DNA from: Algiphilus sp965216485
Lineage (GTDB): Bacteria; Pseudomonadota; Gammaproteobacteria; Nevskiales; Nevskiaceae
Length of the DNA stretch: 64,000 bases
Direction: 5' to 3'
Assembly (NCBI RefSeq): GCF_965216485.1
Contig: NZ_OZ244162.1
Span: 3,162,001 to 3,226,000, forward strand
Part shown: one piece after another, positions 43,290 to 53,187 of the stretch
Position numbering within the stretch: the stretch's first letter is position 1
Layout of the letters: every line of letters begins with the position of its first letter
Notes under the pieces: model-generated
Seen by the model: only the letters and a program-made list of their open reading frames with translations
What the model was told of the DNA's origin: nothing
The model's database searches: none
Position numbers and translations under genes: made by a program

Positions 43290-44252
43290 TCAGGCGGCCA
43301 GGCGCTGACGCGCGCTCTCGTATTCCGCGGCGAGGGCATCGACGACCTGCGCGGCGCTGTGTACGGCGCCGATCTGGCCTACGCCCTGGCCCGCCCCCCA
43401 GATGTCGCGCCACGCCTTGGCGGAGCTGGCGCCGCCGGAGCCGAAATCCATCGTCTTCTTGTCGCCGGCCGGCAGATTATCCGGATCGAGCCCGGCCGCC
43501 TCGATACTGGAGCGCAGATAGTTGCCGTGCACGCCGGTGAAAAGATCGGTGTAGACAATGTCCTCGCCGCTTGCGGCCAGCAATGCAGCCTTGTATTCAG
43601 GGGCGGCGTTGGCTTCCTCGGTGGCGATGAAACGCGTGCCGATGTAGGCCAGATCCGCCCCCACGGCCTGGGCCGCCAGTACCGCACCTCCGCTGGCGAT
43701 CGCGCCCGAGGCGATGATCGGCCCATCGTAGAAGGCGCGGATTTCCGGGATCAGCGCAAAGGGCGATAGCCGTCCGGCATGGCCACCCGCGCCGTGGCAG
43801 ACCAGAATCAGCCCATCCACACCCGCCTGCAGCGCGCGCTTGGCGTGCTTGATATTGGTGACATCGTGGAACACCAGTCCACCGTAGCTGTGCGCCGCCT
43901 CGACCACGGCATCCGGTGCGCGCAGCGAAGTGATTTGGATGGGCACGCGGTAGCGCGCGCACATCTCGACGTCGTGCGCTAACCGCTGGTTTGAGGCGTG
44001 CACGATTTGGTTGACGGCGAAGGGGGCAATCGGGGCGTCAGGCTGCGCCGCGCGCGCCGCCTCGAGCTCCGTTGTGATCCGTTCCAGCCATTCCTCCAGC
44101 ACCGGCTCCGGACGCGCATTCAGCGCAGGAAAAGACCCCACCACACCGGCCTTGCACTGGGCGATGACCAGATCCGGATTCGAGACGATGAACATGGGCG
44201 CCGCGATGACGGGCAGACGCAAACGGCCTTGCAGCAGATTCGGGAGGGACAT
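43290..44252 (-). CDS. Nitronate monooxygenase (2-nitropropane dioxygenase family)
   Basis: A 320-residue FMN enzyme of TIM-barrel fold. Motifs are PVIAAPMFIVSNPDLVIAQCKAG, VFHDVTNIKHAKRALQAGVDGLILVCHGAGGHAGRLSPFAL, PIIASGAIASGGAVLAAQAVGADLAYIGTRF (each read in parts). The His in HGAGGHAG is the usual catalytic base. The family oxidises nitronates; some members reduce quinones or act on fatty compounds. The ATG at 44252 gives the family start (MSLPNLLQGRL). It converges on the glycine-zipper gene with a 6-bp gap. Confidence 0.9.
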   Translation of the reverse strand: MSLPNLLQGRLRLPVIAAPMFIVSNPDLVIAQCKAGVVGSFPALNARPEPVLEEWLERITTELEAARAAQPDAPIAPFAVNQIVHASNQRLAHDVEMCARYRVPIQITSLRAPDAVVEAAHSYGGLVFHDVTNIKHAKRALQAGVDGLILVCHGAGGHAGRLSPFALIPEIRAFYDGPIIASGAIASGGAVLAAQAVGADLAYIGTRFIATEEANAAPEYKAALLAASGEDIVYTDLFTGVHGNYLRSSIEAAGLDPDNLPAGDKKTMDFGSGGASSAKAWRDIWGAGQGVGQIGAVHSAAQVVDALAAEYESARQRLAA

Positions 44253-44280
44253 GGGCAACCGTAAGTCAGAGGATTCGGAT

Positions 44281-44829
44281 TCAGCCCGGCGGGACCAGGG
44301 CATCGGCCGCGACACGGGCAGCGAAGAATAGCCCAGCGTAGACCTTGGGCTCGATCAGCAGCCCTGACTGCATGCGAGCGGCCAGCCATTCCGGCGCCGC
44401 ATCGAGGGGCACGACGTGCGGCTCAATGTCCTCCCCCGCCACACCGCCTCCGGCGTGGATCCGGGTCAAGCCCGTGGCCAACACGAGGTAGGTGCTCTCC
44501 GAGGTCAGCCCTGGCGCCGATGGCCCCTGCATGAGCCGCTCGACCCGCGCGGGACGGAAGCCGGTCTCTTCCTCCAGCTCGCGGCCGGCTGCGACTTCCG
44601 GGCTCTCGCCGGCGGTGTCATCGCCGACAATGCCAGCGGGCAGCTCGATGGTGCGAGCCTGGACCGGGTGGCGATACTGCTCGACCAGCACGATCTCGCG
44701 CGCTGGTGTGACTGCCACGATGGCGGCGCCGCCGATACCGCGCACGCGACTGACGTATTCCCAGCGGCCATCCTTCAGCAACCGCAAGAAGCGGCCTTCG
44801 TGCAGGGTCTCGATCGATGCTTGGTCCAT
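44281..44829 (-). CDS. Nudix hydrolase (ADP-ribose pyrophosphatase-like)
   Basis: A 182-residue Nudix protein. The box reads G(5)E(7)RELEEETGF with GIVGDDTAGESPEVAAGRELEEETG spread over about residues 68-93. VLVEQYRHPVQARTIELPAG resembles ADP-sugar pyrophosphatases of the NudF group. The ATG at 44829 shares one base with the rlmJ stop (TGATG), so it is coupled to rlmJ. The substrate is likely an ADP- or NDP-sugar. Confidence 0.88.
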   Translation of the reverse strand: MDQASIETLHEGRFLRLLKDGRWEYVSRVRGIGGAAIVAVTPAREIVLVEQYRHPVQARTIELPAGIVGDDTAGESPEVAAGRELEEETGFRPARVERLMQGPSAPGLTSESTYLVLATGLTRIHAGGGVAGEDIEPHVVPLDAAPEWLAARMQSGLLIEPKVYAGLFFAARVAADALVPPG

Positions 44830-45641
44830 CAGGGATTGATCCATTCCAGTCGGTGGTGGGCGCGCGGGCCACGCCCCATTTGGCTGGCCATCCAGCCCAG
44901 CGAATCCGCCCATTGATGGTCCAGGCCATAGGGCGGATTGACGACGGCGACCCCGCAGGCATGCATTCGCCCGCCTCCGATGTCGCCATGATCGAGCACC
45001 GCATTCCACACCGGCTTACCGAAGGCGCGCGCCATGCGGCGCAGGGCACGATCCGCGTCGTGGGCATTCTTGCGCGGATACCACAGGGCGTGCACTCCGT
45101 GTCCGAATTTGCCGGCACAGCGCTCCAGCAGTTCCGCCACCGCACGAAATTCATCCGCGCGCTCGAAGGGCGGATCGATCAGCACCAGACCGCGCTTGTG
45201 CCGGGGCGGCAGCAGGGCGTCCATCCGGTAGCCGTCCCTTTGCTGCACCGTTGCTCGCCTGCCGCAGCTCTGCATCAGCATCCGCGCGACGTCCGGCACC
45301 GCCTCGCACAGCAGCAGTTGATCCTCGCTGCGCGCCATTTCAAGGGCGAACCAGGGCGAGCCCGGATAGCGACCCGTGCCGATACGGGACACGCTTTCCA
45401 GAAAGCGCGCGGCCTGCTCCGGCGCCCCCTGTGCCGCCAACAGGCGCCCGATGCCATCGCGCCATTCCTCGGTCTTGCTGGCGGCCTCGCCACTGAGCAG
45501 GTATTGGCCGGCACCGGCATGGGATTCCACATAGGACCACGGTGTGGCCTTGCGATTGAGCGCATCAAGGATTCCGAAAACAATGGCGTGCTTCCAGACG
45601 TCCGCGAAGTTGCCTGCGTGATAGGCATGGCGATAGTGCAT
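44829..45641 (-). CDS. rlmJ: 23S rRNA (adenine-2030-N6)-methyltransferase RlmJ
   Basis: A 270-residue enzyme that methylates A2030 of 23S rRNA with S-adenosylmethionine. Conserved parts: MHYRHAYHAGNFADVWKH at the start, YVESHAGAGQYLL (SAM site), LIDPPFE (catalytic DPPF/Y motif) and VVNPPYGL. The start at 45641 matches the family; an ATG three codons earlier is possible. It is coupled to the Nudix gene. Confidence 0.94.
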   Translation of the reverse strand: MHYRHAYHAGNFADVWKHAIVFGILDALNRKATPWSYVESHAGAGQYLLSGEAASKTEEWRDGIGRLLAAQGAPEQAARFLESVSRIGTGRYPGSPWFALEMARSEDQLLLCEAVPDVARMLMQSCGRRATVQQRDGYRMDALLPPRHKRGLVLIDPPFERADEFRAVAELLERCAGKFGHGVHALWYPRKNAHDADRALRRMARAFGKPVWNAVLDHGDIGGGRMHACGVAVVNPPYGLDHQWADSLGWMASQMGRGPRAHHRLEWINP

Positions 45642-45762
45642 GGCGCGCATGATAGGCCGCGACCGGGTCGCGGCGCGCGTACAGTGCCGCGCACAACAGG
45701 GCGTGTGATGCGCAATGCCCCGCGCGTCGACGTCCAGCATCCACTTTGCCTACCCTTGTCCC

Positions 45763-48474
45763 ATGCACAGTCTTGCCCGCGATGCGCTGTTCGCCGCCTG
45801 GATCAAAGGGGATGCCTTGCCGGCGCTGTGCGCGACCCGGCGACTGGCGGATGATCTGGTTCATGACTATGCGCGGCAACGCAGCGGAAGCGGAGATATC
45901 GCCTGGCCGGCCCCCGACTGTCTGGGCTGGCGTGCCTGGCTGATCGATCGCTTCGAAGGCCTCACGCAGCAGGAGGCGATAGCCGGCAACGCTACGCCCC
46001 GCCTGCTCACGGACAGCGAGGCGCTGGCGCTGTGGCACCGCATCGTCAGTGAAGCCAGCCAGCACCACCCCCTGCTGCAAACACCCCGCATGGCGCAACT
46101 GGCCGCCGACGCGTGGCAGACCGCACACGACCATCACCTTGCCCTGCCGGTGGGAGACCCGGACGACGAGGACGCCAACGCCTTCGACCACTGGGCCGCC
46201 TCCTTTCACAGCCGCCTGCAGCAGCTCGACGCCATCACCTGCGCCGAACTGCCGGCACGGCTGATCGCGGCACTGCGCAGCGGGCGTCTCGAGGCTCCCG
46301 GCCGGCTGGCTGTCGCCGCGCTCGATCGGCCCATGCCGGCGCAGGCCCATCTGCTCGACGCGCTGGCCGACTGCGGCACCGAGCTTGTGCGCGTGGACTC
46401 GAGCCATGGCGACGCGCCTGCCCTCACCTATCTGCCCTGCGCGGACCGTGCTGCGGAATGCGATGTCGTGGCGCGCCAGATCCGCGCGATCGCACAGCGC
46501 CAGCCCGAGGCACGCATCGGCGTCGTGGTGCCGGATCTGACGCAGCAGCGCCCGGCCATCGAGCGCAGCTTCGATGCCGTGCTCTGCCCGTGGCTGGCCC
46601 CCGGTGATGATCCCGCGCAACGACCCTACGCCATCAGCCAGGGCACCCCGCTGTCGACACAGCCGGTGATCGCCGCCGCCCTGGATTGGCTGCGCTGGGC
46701 GGCCAGCCCCGAAGGCGTCGAACTGCCCGTGGCCAGTCGCGCCCTGCTGACCCCCTTCTGGAGCGGCGGCCGTAGCGTGCAGGCTGTGGCCCGTGCCGAC
46801 CGCACCCTGCGCGACGCACGCATGGATCCGGTCACGCTGGGTGCTGCCGCGCGCGCGCTATCGGAGCCAGCGCCCGAGCTGGCGCAGTACCTGCGCGAAG
46901 CCATGCTTGGACGCGAGCACGCACCACCTTCGCGATGGGCGCAGCGATTCGCCGTCACGCTACACGCCATAGGATGGCCGGGCGGCCTCGACAGCGCGGC
47001 CTATCAGGCGCATCGCGTCTGGAATGAACAGCTCTCCGCCTTCGGCCGGCTGGATGCCCTGACCGGCAGCCTGTCGGCGCGCGCCGCGCTCGGCCGCCTG
47101 CGCGAGCAGCTCCAGCAGCAGATCTTTCAGCCGCAGGGCGGCAACGCGCGCATCCAGGTACTGGGCGTGCTGGAAGCGGCAGGCCTGCGTTTCGATCGAC
47201 TCTTCGTCCTCGGCCTCGATGAAACCCAGTGGCCACCGGAAGCCCGGCCCGTACCGCTGTTGCCGGAGCGGCTGCAGCGACGCGCTGCCATTCCGCAGGC
47301 CACCGCCGAGGGTCAGTTGGATCGCGCCCGCGCCATCACCGCCGACCTGCTCGCGGCCGCGCCCAGCATCACGCTGAGCTGGCCCGTCCATGTCGACGAA
47401 CAGCCGGCACGCCTGTCCCCCATCCTGCCGCCTGCTCGAGAGACGCAGCCAAGCGCGCAGGCAGAACACGCCCCGGCATGGCAGCAGCATCATGCGCAGC
47501 GCCGCATCGAAGCCTGGCGGGACGACGAGGCCGAGCCGCCGCCCCGCGACAGCACGCTATCCGGAGGCGTGCAGCGTCTGGGCGAACACGCCGAATGCCC
47601 TTTCCGCGCCCTGGCGCACCACGGGCTGGCGGCTGATGCGCCCCTCGACCCTGGCACGGCCCCTGACGCCATGGAACGCGGCATCCTCGCGCACGAAGTC
47701 ATGGCAACCCTCTGGCGCGAGTTGCGTAACAGCGAGCGGCTGCATGCCCTCGATGCGGACGCACAAGCCGCCCTGGTGGAAGGTGCGGTGGCTCATCACC
47801 TGGCAGCCTGGCGCCAGCGCGCCCCACACCGCGCCACCGAGGGCGTCATCGCCGTGGAAGGCGCGCGCCTGCAAAGACGCGCCGACGCGCTGCTGACAGC
47901 CGACCGAGCACGCGAAGCCCCCTTTGTTGTGGAATGGCTTGAGGGCGCGCTCATCGACCAAGTGGGACATATCGACCACACCGTGGATCTGCACGGCTTG
48001 AGCCTGCGCGTGCGCCCGGATCGCATCGATTGGGTTCCCGACTATGGGCGGATCGTGATCGACTACAAGACCGGCCGCACCAGCACCCCGGTCGCCCACA
48101 CCCTGAACGCGCCTCAGCTCGCCGTCTATGCCGCACTGTTGGAAGACTGCATCGGCGTGGCCTACGCCACCCTGCGCGCCGGCGCCACCGGGTATGTCGG
48201 GCTCATCGACAATGACGCCGCTGCCGCGCTGCCTGCGCTGACGCCCGTCCACAAGCTGCGCGGCGCTGCCCGAGATGCCCTCGACGGTGACGATTGGCCG
48301 GCGGTGCAACGGCTCTGGGATGCGCAGCTCGGCGCCATTGCCAGTGGCCTGCGCGCCGGCGACGCCCGGGTAGACCCCTTGCCCGGCGTCTGTACGCGCT
48401 GCGACCTGCAGCCCTTCTGCCGCATCCACGCACGCAACGCCTACGCAACCGACGGCGACGAAGTCACACCATGA
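45763..48474 (+). CDS. AddB-like PD-(D/E)XK nuclease with Fe-S staple
   Basis: A 903-residue protein resembling the probable DNA-repair nucleases paired with UvrD helicases in some gammaproteobacteria (AddB-like). The C-terminal nuclease has RPDRIDWVPDYG and RIVIDYKTGR (about residues 750-772). Four Cys suited to an iron-sulphur staple occur near 611 (HAECPFRAL) and 877-886 (CTRCDLQPFC). The N-terminal two thirds resemble an inactivated helicase; no Walker A is seen. Its stop overlaps the helicase start as ATGA. Together they likely process double-strand breaks. Confidence 0.86.
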   Translation: MHSLARDALFAAWIKGDALPALCATRRLADDLVHDYARQRSGSGDIAWPAPDCLGWRAWLIDRFEGLTQQEAIAGNATPRLLTDSEALALWHRIVSEASQHHPLLQTPRMAQLAADAWQTAHDHHLALPVGDPDDEDANAFDHWAASFHSRLQQLDAITCAELPARLIAALRSGRLEAPGRLAVAALDRPMPAQAHLLDALADCGTELVRVDSSHGDAPALTYLPCADRAAECDVVARQIRAIAQRQPEARIGVVVPDLTQQRPAIERSFDAVLCPWLAPGDDPAQRPYAISQGTPLSTQPVIAAALDWLRWAASPEGVELPVASRALLTPFWSGGRSVQAVARADRTLRDARMDPVTLGAAARALSEPAPELAQYLREAMLGREHAPPSRWAQRFAVTLHAIGWPGGLDSAAYQAHRVWNEQLSAFGRLDALTGSLSARAALGRLREQLQQQIFQPQGGNARIQVLGVLEAAGLRFDRLFVLGLDETQWPPEARPVPLLPERLQRRAAIPQATAEGQLDRARAITADLLAAAPSITLSWPVHVDEQPARLSPILPPARETQPSAQAEHAPAWQQHHAQRRIEAWRDDEAEPPPRDSTLSGGVQRLGEHAECPFRALAHHGLAADAPLDPGTAPDAMERGILAHEVMATLWRELRNSERLHALDADAQAALVEGAVAHHLAAWRQRAPHRATEGVIAVEGARLQRRADALLTADRAREAPFVVEWLEGALIDQVGHIDHTVDLHGLSLRVRPDRIDWVPDYGRIVIDYKTGRTSTPVAHTLNAPQLAVYAALLEDCIGVAYATLRAGATGYVGLIDNDAAAALPALTPVHKLRGAARDALDGDDWPAVQRLWDAQLGAIASGLRAGDARVDPLPGVCTRCDLQPFCRIHARNAYATDGDEVTP

Positions 48475-51400
48475 TCGAATCCAACGCCGACCTGATCGCG
48501 CGCGACAGCGCCGCCCGCGCCGAGGCGCTGGATACCGCGCGCAGTTTCATCGTGCAGGCGCCGGCCGGCTCGGGCAAGACCGCGTTGCTCACCCAGCGCG
48601 TGCTTGCACTGCTGGCGCGGGTGGAGGCACCGGAACAGATCGTGGCCATGACCTTCACCCGCAAGGCCGCCGCGGAGATGCGCCGTCGCATCCTCGGCGA
48701 GCTGCAGGACCCGCGACAGCCGGAGGATTGCGCGACCGAACACGAACGACGGACGCGCGCGCTGGCCATGGCGGCCCGTGCGCGGGACCAGCAGATGGGC
48801 TGGCAGCTCACCACCGCCAGCAACCGCCTGCGCATTACCACCATCGATGGTTTCTGCGGCGGCCTGGTGCGCCGCGCCCCCTGGCTGTCCGGCGCCGGCG
48901 GCATGCCCGGCCTGGTGGACGATGCGCGCCCCTATCACCAGATGGCGGCGCGACGCACCATTGCACAGCGAGACCGCGAAGACGCCCTCGGCACCGCGCT
49001 GCGCCGGCTGCTCGACCACGTCGACGGCAACGCGGAGCGGTTGGCCGCCATGCTGGCGGCACTGATCGGACGGCGCGACGCCTGGCGCGGTTTGCTCAGC
49101 GCCGACACCGAGGCCATGCGCGCCACACTGGAAGCCAATCTTCGCACCCTCTGTGCGGACAGTCTGCAGCGCGCCACCCAGGTGCTATCCGACGATCAGC
49201 GTGCGCGCTGGTGGGCGTCGGCACAGACGGCTGCCCAGCAGCTCCCCGACGATCCCGCACTACAGGCGGCCGTTGCCATTGGCCACCTGCCGCAGCGTGC
49301 CGAGGAATGCGGGCACTGGCCGGCACTGTGCAGCCTGCTGCTCACCAAGGAAGGCGCGCTGCGCAACAGCGTCAACAAGACTATCGGCTTTCCGACCACG
49401 GTGCGCGAGGCCAAGGCCGAGCACGAAGCCTTGCTGCAGGGGCTGGCGGCAACGCCCGGCGCCGAGGCCGCGCTGCGCAATCTGGCCATGCTTGTGGCGC
49501 CCGTCTACGGTCCGCAGCAGTGGCGCACCCTGGAAGACCTGCTCGCCATCTTCCGCCACGCCCTTGCTGAACTGTCGCTGTGCTTCAGCGAGCGGGGCGC
49601 TGCCGATCACACCGAGATCGCACTACGCGCCCTCGATGCCTTGGGGGATCCGTCGGCGCCCAGTCCGCTGTTGCTACGTCTCGACCATCGCCTGCAGCAC
49701 ATCCTGATCGATGAATTCCAGGACACCTCCGATGTCCAGATGCGCTTGCTGGAACGCCTGACCGCGGGCTGGGAGGCGGGGGACGGCCGCACCCTCTTCG
49801 TCGTCGGCGATCCGATGCAGAGCATCTATCGCTTTCGCAACGCCAACGTCGGCCTGTTCCTGCAGGCGCGCAAACACGGCATTGGCCATCTGCCGCTTAC
49901 GCCGCTGCAGTTGACCCGCAATTTCCGCTCGCAAGCCGGCATCGTCGACTGGGTCAATCACACCTTTGCCCGCGTCTTCGGCAGCGAGGATGCGCAACGC
50001 GGGGCGGTGGCCTTCGAGGCCGCAGCCGCCACCCATCCGGCCGAAAACAGCGAGGCGGCGCGATGGTACTGCTGTGATGCCGCCGAGGAAGGACCGCAGA
50101 TCGCCGCGCTCTGTGCACGGATGCCAGCGGAGGCATCCGTGGCCATCCTCGTACGCGGGCGCAGCCATCTCAGGGAGATTCTGCCGGCCCTGCAGGCAGC
50201 CGGCGTGGCGACACAGGCGGTGGACATCGATCCACTGGCGGAGCGCCCGGTCGTGCAGGATCTGCTAGCCCTGACCCGCGCCTTGAATGCCCCCGGCGAT
50301 CGCATTGCCTGGCTGGCGCTACTGCGGGCCCCCTGGTGTGGTCTCTCCCTGCAGACGCTGCAGCGTCTCTGTGACGACCTGCCGCCGGGCGCCCCGCTGT
50401 GGCCCGCGTTGGAAGTGGCAACCGAACACGGCCACCTGCACGACGACGAGGCTGCACGACTTAAACGCGTCATGCCAGCCCTGCGCAAGGCCATGCGGCG
50501 CAGAGGCCGCGAAGCGCTGGCGCGGCTGGTCGAGCACACCTGGTGCGCCCTCGGCGGCCCTGCATGCGTGCAGGACGCCTCGGCGCTGGACCATGCCCGG
50601 ACCATGCTCGACGCCCTCGACCGCGCCAGCGAAGGTGCAGCCTTCATCGATAACGCCACGCTGGGGCACGCTCTGGACGGGCTCTACGCCAACGATTTGG
50701 CGGAACCCGGTCACGCGGTGCAGATCATGACCATGCACAAGGCCAAGGGCCTTGAGTTCGACCACGTCATCCTGCCGGGACTGCATCGGGCGTCGCGCGG
50801 CAGCGAGCGCCCCGCCCTCGTCCAGTCGAGCGTGCTGCTCGACGAGCACGAAGCGCCGCTGCTGGCGCCGATCCCGCATCGCGAGTCGGACGACGACCCG
50901 CTCTACCGCTTGCTGCATCAGCAGATCGAGGGTGCCCGCGACCGGGCCGAGGCCGAACGCCTGCTCTACGTAGCGACGACACGCGCGATACGCCAACTGC
51001 ATTGCTTCGCCGATGTGCAGCGCAAGGAAGACGGCAACGTCAAGGTGGGAAACGGATTGCTCAGCCATCTCTGGCCGGCCGTCGGCGAAGCGGTGATCCG
51101 CCAGCTTGACGCCACCGATACGGAACCCTCCGAGTCCACCACCGCTGCCGAGCCCTTGCAGGAAAACCCACCGATGCTGCACCGGCTGCCTGCAGACTGG
51201 TCGGCACCACCCCCACCCGAGGGACTTCCGCCGGCACCCGCCCCCAGCATCAGCCCCGAGTCCATTCCGCCCTTCGACTGGGCCGGTGAACGCGCCCGCG
51301 TCACCGGCACGCTGTACCACCTCTGCGTCGAAGGCATCGCCAACGAGGGCCTGGCGCACTGGGATGCCGCGCGACTGGAGGGGCAGCGGGCATGGCTCAA

Positions 51401-51866
51401 CGCCCGCGCGCGCGCTTCCGGACTGGATACGGCCGAGGCGGATGCCACCGTGGAGCAGGTCCTCGCCGCCGTACAGATCACGCTTTCCGACCCCGACGGC
51501 CAATGGCTGCTGCAGGCGCATGCCGGCGGCCATGCCTGCGAATTGGCCATGGACACCATGGCGGACGGCGTCTTCCGACGTCTGCGGATCGACCGCACCT
51601 TCGTCGATGACGCTGGTGTTCGCTGGATCGTCGACTACAAGACCGGCACACATGAAGGCGGCGATCTCGAAGGCTTCATTGCGAACGAGACCGAACGCTA
51701 CCGCGGCCAGCTGCAACGCTACGCTGCCCTCTTTGCCGATGAAGGACGGCCCGTCCGCCTGGCACTGTATCTGCCGCTGCTGCCGCCCGGCCGTCGCTTG
51801 ATCCGGGTCTCGGGCGACGATCCCAGAGAAACGCGCAACGCCGAAGAATCTACGGAGTCGCGCTAA
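48471..51866 (+). CDS. AddA-like UvrD/Rep helicase-nuclease
   Basis: An 1131-residue superfamily 1 helicase. Walker A is APAGSGKT (about residues 30-37). Further motifs are AMTFTRKAAAEMRRRI, LIDEFQDTSDVQ (Walker B, about 411), VGDPMQSIYRFRNA, LTRNFRS, TMHKAKGLEFDHVILPG (about 755) and YVATTRAIRQLHCF. A C-terminal PD-(D/E)XK nuclease ends it (RIDRTFVDDAG, WIVDYKTGTHEGG near 1053). The ATG at 48471 overlaps the AddB-like stop (ATGA). A complete helicase-nuclease pair of AddAB type is implied. Confidence 0.92.
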   Translation: MIESNADLIARDSAARAEALDTARSFIVQAPAGSGKTALLTQRVLALLARVEAPEQIVAMTFTRKAAAEMRRRILGELQDPRQPEDCATEHERRTRALAMAARARDQQMGWQLTTASNRLRITTIDGFCGGLVRRAPWLSGAGGMPGLVDDARPYHQMAARRTIAQRDREDALGTALRRLLDHVDGNAERLAAMLAALIGRRDAWRGLLSADTEAMRATLEANLRTLCADSLQRATQVLSDDQRARWWASAQTAAQQLPDDPALQAAVAIGHLPQRAEECGHWPALCSLLLTKEGALRNSVNKTIGFPTTVREAKAEHEALLQGLAATPGAEAALRNLAMLVAPVYGPQQWRTLEDLLAIFRHALAELSLCFSERGAADHTEIALRALDALGDPSAPSPLLLRLDHRLQHILIDEFQDTSDVQMRLLERLTAGWEAGDGRTLFVVGDPMQSIYRFRNANVGLFLQARKHGIGHLPLTPLQLTRNFRSQAGIVDWVNHTFARVFGSEDAQRGAVAFEAAAATHPAENSEAARWYCCDAAEEGPQIAALCARMPAEASVAILVRGRSHLREILPALQAAGVATQAVDIDPLAERPVVQDLLALTRALNAPGDRIAWLALLRAPWCGLSLQTLQRLCDDLPPGAPLWPALEVATEHGHLHDDEAARLKRVMPALRKAMRRRGREALARLVEHTWCALGGPACVQDASALDHARTMLDALDRASEGAAFIDNATLGHALDGLYANDLAEPGHAVQIMTMHKAKGLEFDHVILPGLHRASRGSERPALVQSSVLLDEHEAPLLAPIPHRESDDDPLYRLLHQQIEGARDRAEAERLLYVATTRAIRQLHCFADVQRKEDGNVKVGNGLLSHLWPAVGEAVIRQLDATDTEPSESTTAAEPLQENPPMLHRLPADWSAPPPPEGLPPAPAPSISPESIPPFDWAGERARVTGTLYHLCVEGIANEGLAHWDAARLEGQRAWLNARARASGLDTAEADATVEQVLAAVQITLSDPDGQWLLQAHAGGHACELAMDTMADGVFRRLRIDRTFVDDAGVRWIVDYKTGTHEGGDLEGFIANETERYRGQLQRYAALFADEGRPVRLALYLPLLPPGRRLIRVSGDDPRETRNAEESTESR

Positions 51867-52567
51867 GCCGCGATGGCGGGTGTCCGGCTCAGACCACGCC
51901 ACGAGACTGGCAACCGACGGTCTGCATGCTGCAAGGGGCGCACCCGCCGTAGCAGAGCGGCTATCGCAGTACGGAGCGCACCCCGCCACCAGGCCGCGCC
52001 GGGTTCCCCCACAAGTAACGCGCGACCGTGCAACGCCGCCTCCCGCAGCCAACCGCGCAGCGTACCGCCTTGCAGGTGCAGCAGCGCCGCCCGTTCGCTG
52101 CCATCCCGGTGCCATTCCATGCCGTGGTTGTGGGCGATGCGCTGCATCGCCCCGTTGTCTGCCTGCGTCGTCAGTACCAGCTGATCGGCACCGCGGTTCT
52201 CGGCAAGCAGGCGGCCTGCGGCGAACAAACGACTGCCGATGCCCCAACCACGGAAGGCGCGTTCAACCGTCAAGGCAATCTCGGCGCTGCGCTCCGCTCC
52301 ACCCGTGGCGGCAAAGTCGATCTCCACGGTCCCGCGCACCTTGCCGTCCACCAGTGCCGCAAGCATCACGCTTCCGGGGCGCTGCATGCGCCGCGCGCGG
52401 CTACGGATGCCCGCGTCGCTGACATGTGCACCGAAACGGCGATAACGGTCCTCTTCATTGAGGCGGAGCAAGTGGGTCTCGAGCGCCTCCCACTCGAACC
52501 ACCAGAGCAAGCGCAGCACCGGGCTCGGTGTCTGCACGGTATCTCGTTCACGGTTGATCGCGGTCAT
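51863..52567 (-). CDS. GNAT-family N-acetyltransferase
   Basis: A 234-residue protein with a GNAT fold: RYRRFGAHVSDAGI, VMLAALVDGKVRGTVEI, AEIALTVERAFRGWGIGSRLF (acetyl-CoA loop, R-G-W-G-I-G) and ADQLVLTTQADNGAMQRIAHNHG. The ATG at 52567 with GGAG upstream is preferred; a longer frame adds residues without similarity. It converges on the helicase gene with a 4-bp overlap. The acceptor is unknown. Confidence 0.85.
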   Translation of the reverse strand: MTAINRERDTVQTPSPVLRLLWWFEWEALETHLLRLNEEDRYRRFGAHVSDAGIRSRARRMQRPGSVMLAALVDGKVRGTVEIDFAATGGAERSAEIALTVERAFRGWGIGSRLFAAGRLLAENRGADQLVLTTQADNGAMQRIAHNHGMEWHRDGSERAALLHLQGGTLRGWLREAALHGRALLVGEPGAAWWRGALRTAIAALLRRVRPLQHADRRLPVSWRGLSRTPAIAA

Positions 52568-52797
52568 GATTTCACGCTCCTGGGCACGGCAAATGGTGCA
52601 GTGCAACATGTAGGACCATGAAAGCGCGGAATCGATCCCTTCATCGCCTGCTTCAGTCAGACGGTGCTCGCTGATGGGCAAGCGGCGCGGCAGGCGGACG
52701 ACCCGCCGCGAGAGACGCACTAGCCGACGCCTCGCCGCCGGGAAACGCCATGAATGCGATATATTCTCAACTTCAACCTCCGCAATGGAAGCCGACC

Positions 52798-53172
52798 ATG
52801 CCGCGTCCCCTGCTCGCCTTGGCGTTAAGTGCCGCGCTGTTCACCACGCCCACCTTGGCCGACGAGGATCGCCCCCAGCATTTCGACGCGATCGAACCCA
52901 AAAGCCTGCAGGAAGCGCTGACCTATTTCTCCGTCTATAGCGAAGCGCTCGAGGAATTACTGGAAAAGGAAGCGCTGACCCATGCGGACATGACGCGCAT
53001 CCACGAGATGAGCTACACCCTGGAAAATGCGCTTGGCAAGATGCGAGATGAGTTGGCCGCCACCGCCGACGCCCTCGAAGCGGTGCATCTGGCCTCCGAG
53101 CGCGTCGACGAGGAAACCGTGCGCAGCCAGGGTGCTGCCTTTCTGAAGGCGGCGAAGCAGTTTTCCGAGTAG
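52798..53172 (+). CDS. Small periplasmic helical protein (DUF6746-like)
   Basis: A 124-residue protein with a signal peptide (LLALALSAALFTTPTLAD). A helical mature part follows: EALTYFSVYSEALEELLEKEALTHADMTRIHEMSYTLENAL (in parts), then VHLASERVDEETVRSQGAAFL. The pattern recalls DUF6746-type small proteins; no function is known. The ATG at 52798 (GGAAG upstream) is chosen over 52750. Confidence 0.65.
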   Translation: MPRPLLALALSAALFTTPTLADEDRPQHFDAIEPKSLQEALTYFSVYSEALEELLEKEALTHADMTRIHEMSYTLENALGKMRDELAATADALEAVHLASERVDEETVRSQGAAFLKAAKQFSE

Positions 53173-53187
53173 TTGACGCGATCGACG

